Part shown: one piece after another, positions 5,409 through 5,626 of the stretch | How the letters are laid out: each line of letters starts with the position of its first letter | Numbering within the stretch: position 1 is the stretch's first letter | NCBI GenBank assembly: GCA_017515945.1 | Contig: JAFWDX010000508.1 | Coordinates: 1-5,626 of the forward strand | Reading direction: 5' to 3' | Source: Blautia sp. | GTDB taxonomy: Bacteria; Bacillota; Clostridia; Lachnospirales; Lachnospiraceae | DNA: 5,626 nt | Notes under the pieces: model-generated | Databases searched by the model: none | Told to the model about the DNA's origin: nothing | The model's input: the letters and a program-made list of their open reading frames with translations, nothing else | Program-made: the position numbers and the translations under genes

Positions 5409-5437
5409 TTGCGCTGATTTTATGTTGATGATATAAT
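5409..5437 (+). promoter_or_regulatory. Candidate sigma-A promoter downstream of the transporter gene
   Basis: TTGCGC (5409-5414) and a perfect TATAAT (5432-5437) are separated by 17 nt. A dyad, ATGATAT (5428-5434) with ATATCAT (5443-5449), overlaps the -10 and expected start point and could be an operator. Predicted transcription would run into the hairpin at 5462-5505; no ORF follows inside the window, so the target is either a gene beyond the edge or a small RNA. Confidence 0.4.
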
Positions 5438-5461
5438 TTGTGATATCATTGTATCCTCGCG

Positions 5462-5505
5462 CGCACGTAACTGTTCATTCACAAGGTTCTTCACAGTTCC
5501 GTGCG
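5462..5505. repeat. Strong hairpin repeat copy downstream of the transporter
   Basis: CGCACGTAACTGT (5462-5474) and ACAGTTCCGTGCG (5493-5505) pair at 12 of 13 positions around an 18-nt loop. 5467-5501 matches 3006-3040 at 31 of 35 positions. The next bases GCGATCAAAT (5503-5512) also match the right edge of the divergent element (3155-3164), as though this copy had lost that element's interior. It could slow or stop transcription, but lacks a T-run. Confidence 0.7.
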
Positions 5506-5516
5506 ATCAAATATAC

Positions 5517-5568
5517 CAGAGGGTCTTAATTCGTGGGATGCTTTGCTTCCACGTATTTGGAGCCTCTG
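5517..5568. repeat. Two-tier stem-loop in the distal intergenic region
   Basis: Outer stem CAGAGG (5517-5522) with CCTCTG (5563-5568); inner stem CGTGGGA (5532-5538) with TTCCACG (5547-5553), one G-U pair, 8-nt loop. The two tiers are separated by a symmetric 9 x 9 nt internal loop. No coding sequence is seen in 5396-5626. Confidence 0.45.
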
Positions 5569-5575
5569 CATATAC

Positions 5576-5618
5576 CGCGCGAAAAATCAGGTATGTTTTC
5601 CATTTATCTGATCGCGCG
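5576..5618. repeat. CGCGCG-bounded palindrome at the window end
   Basis: CGCGCG (5576-5581) and ATCAG (5586-5590) pair with CTGAT (5608-5612) and CGCGCG (5613-5618), leaving AAAA bulged. TGATCGCGCGAG (5609-5620) is the exact reverse complement of 3151-3162 at the right edge of the divergent element, so this is probably another boundary of the same repeat family, cut by the window end. Confidence 0.5.
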
Positions 5619-5626
5619 AGTATAAA

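Noticed and set aside
2998..5620. CRISPR array made of the recurring CTGAACAGTTAC units
   Set aside because: Copies are irregularly spaced, inverted relative to each other, separated by genes, and lack uniform spacers.

Overview
The window looks like a chromosomal stretch from an anaerobic Firmicute, most likely a Lachnospiraceae-type Clostridium. The basis is the protein families (a MoxR-like AAA+ ATPase paired with a DUF2201/VWA protein, a BspA-type leucine-rich-repeat protein, and a short NSS transporter), strong purine-rich Shine-Dalgarno sites, moderate GC content, and a dense family of intergenic palindromes. The genus cannot be fixed from sequence alone. There is no rRNA, tRNA, CRISPR array, transposase or phage gene.

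Layout. Positions 1-32 hold a short inverted repeat. Positions 33-2955 are a two-gene minus-strand operon, transcribed as the VWA/DUF2201 protein (1570-2955) then the MoxR-like ATPase (267-1529). The ATPase frame is interrupted by one in-frame amber codon (267-269), but clearly coding, family-like sequence continues in the same frame to a TGA at 33-35. Positions 2956-3222 are a divergent intergenic region filled by a palindromic element of about 160 bp. On the plus strand follow the LRR protein (3223-4008) and, after a 49-bp gap, a sodium:neurotransmitter-symporter-family transporter (4058-5395). Positions 5396-5626 have no gene but carry a possible promoter and three palindromic structures.

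Function. The ATPase and VWA protein form a MoxR/VWA pair of the RavA-ViaA type: the AAA+ ring is thought to remodel or activate a client, with the VWA protein as metal-dependent adaptor. From my recollection of related genomes, LRR proteins with this C-terminal domain accompany such pairs, so the three probably form one cytoplasmic system whose client is unknown. The transporter looks like a separate amino-acid uptake function that may be co-transcribed with the LRR gene.

The two most notable observations are (i) the amber codon that cuts off a conserved C-terminal module of the ATPase, and (ii) a hairpin repeat with core GACTGAACAGTTAC lying in sense orientation just upstream of all four genes. 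In two junctions it overlaps or touches the upstream stop codon, and its stem shows a paired base change between copies.
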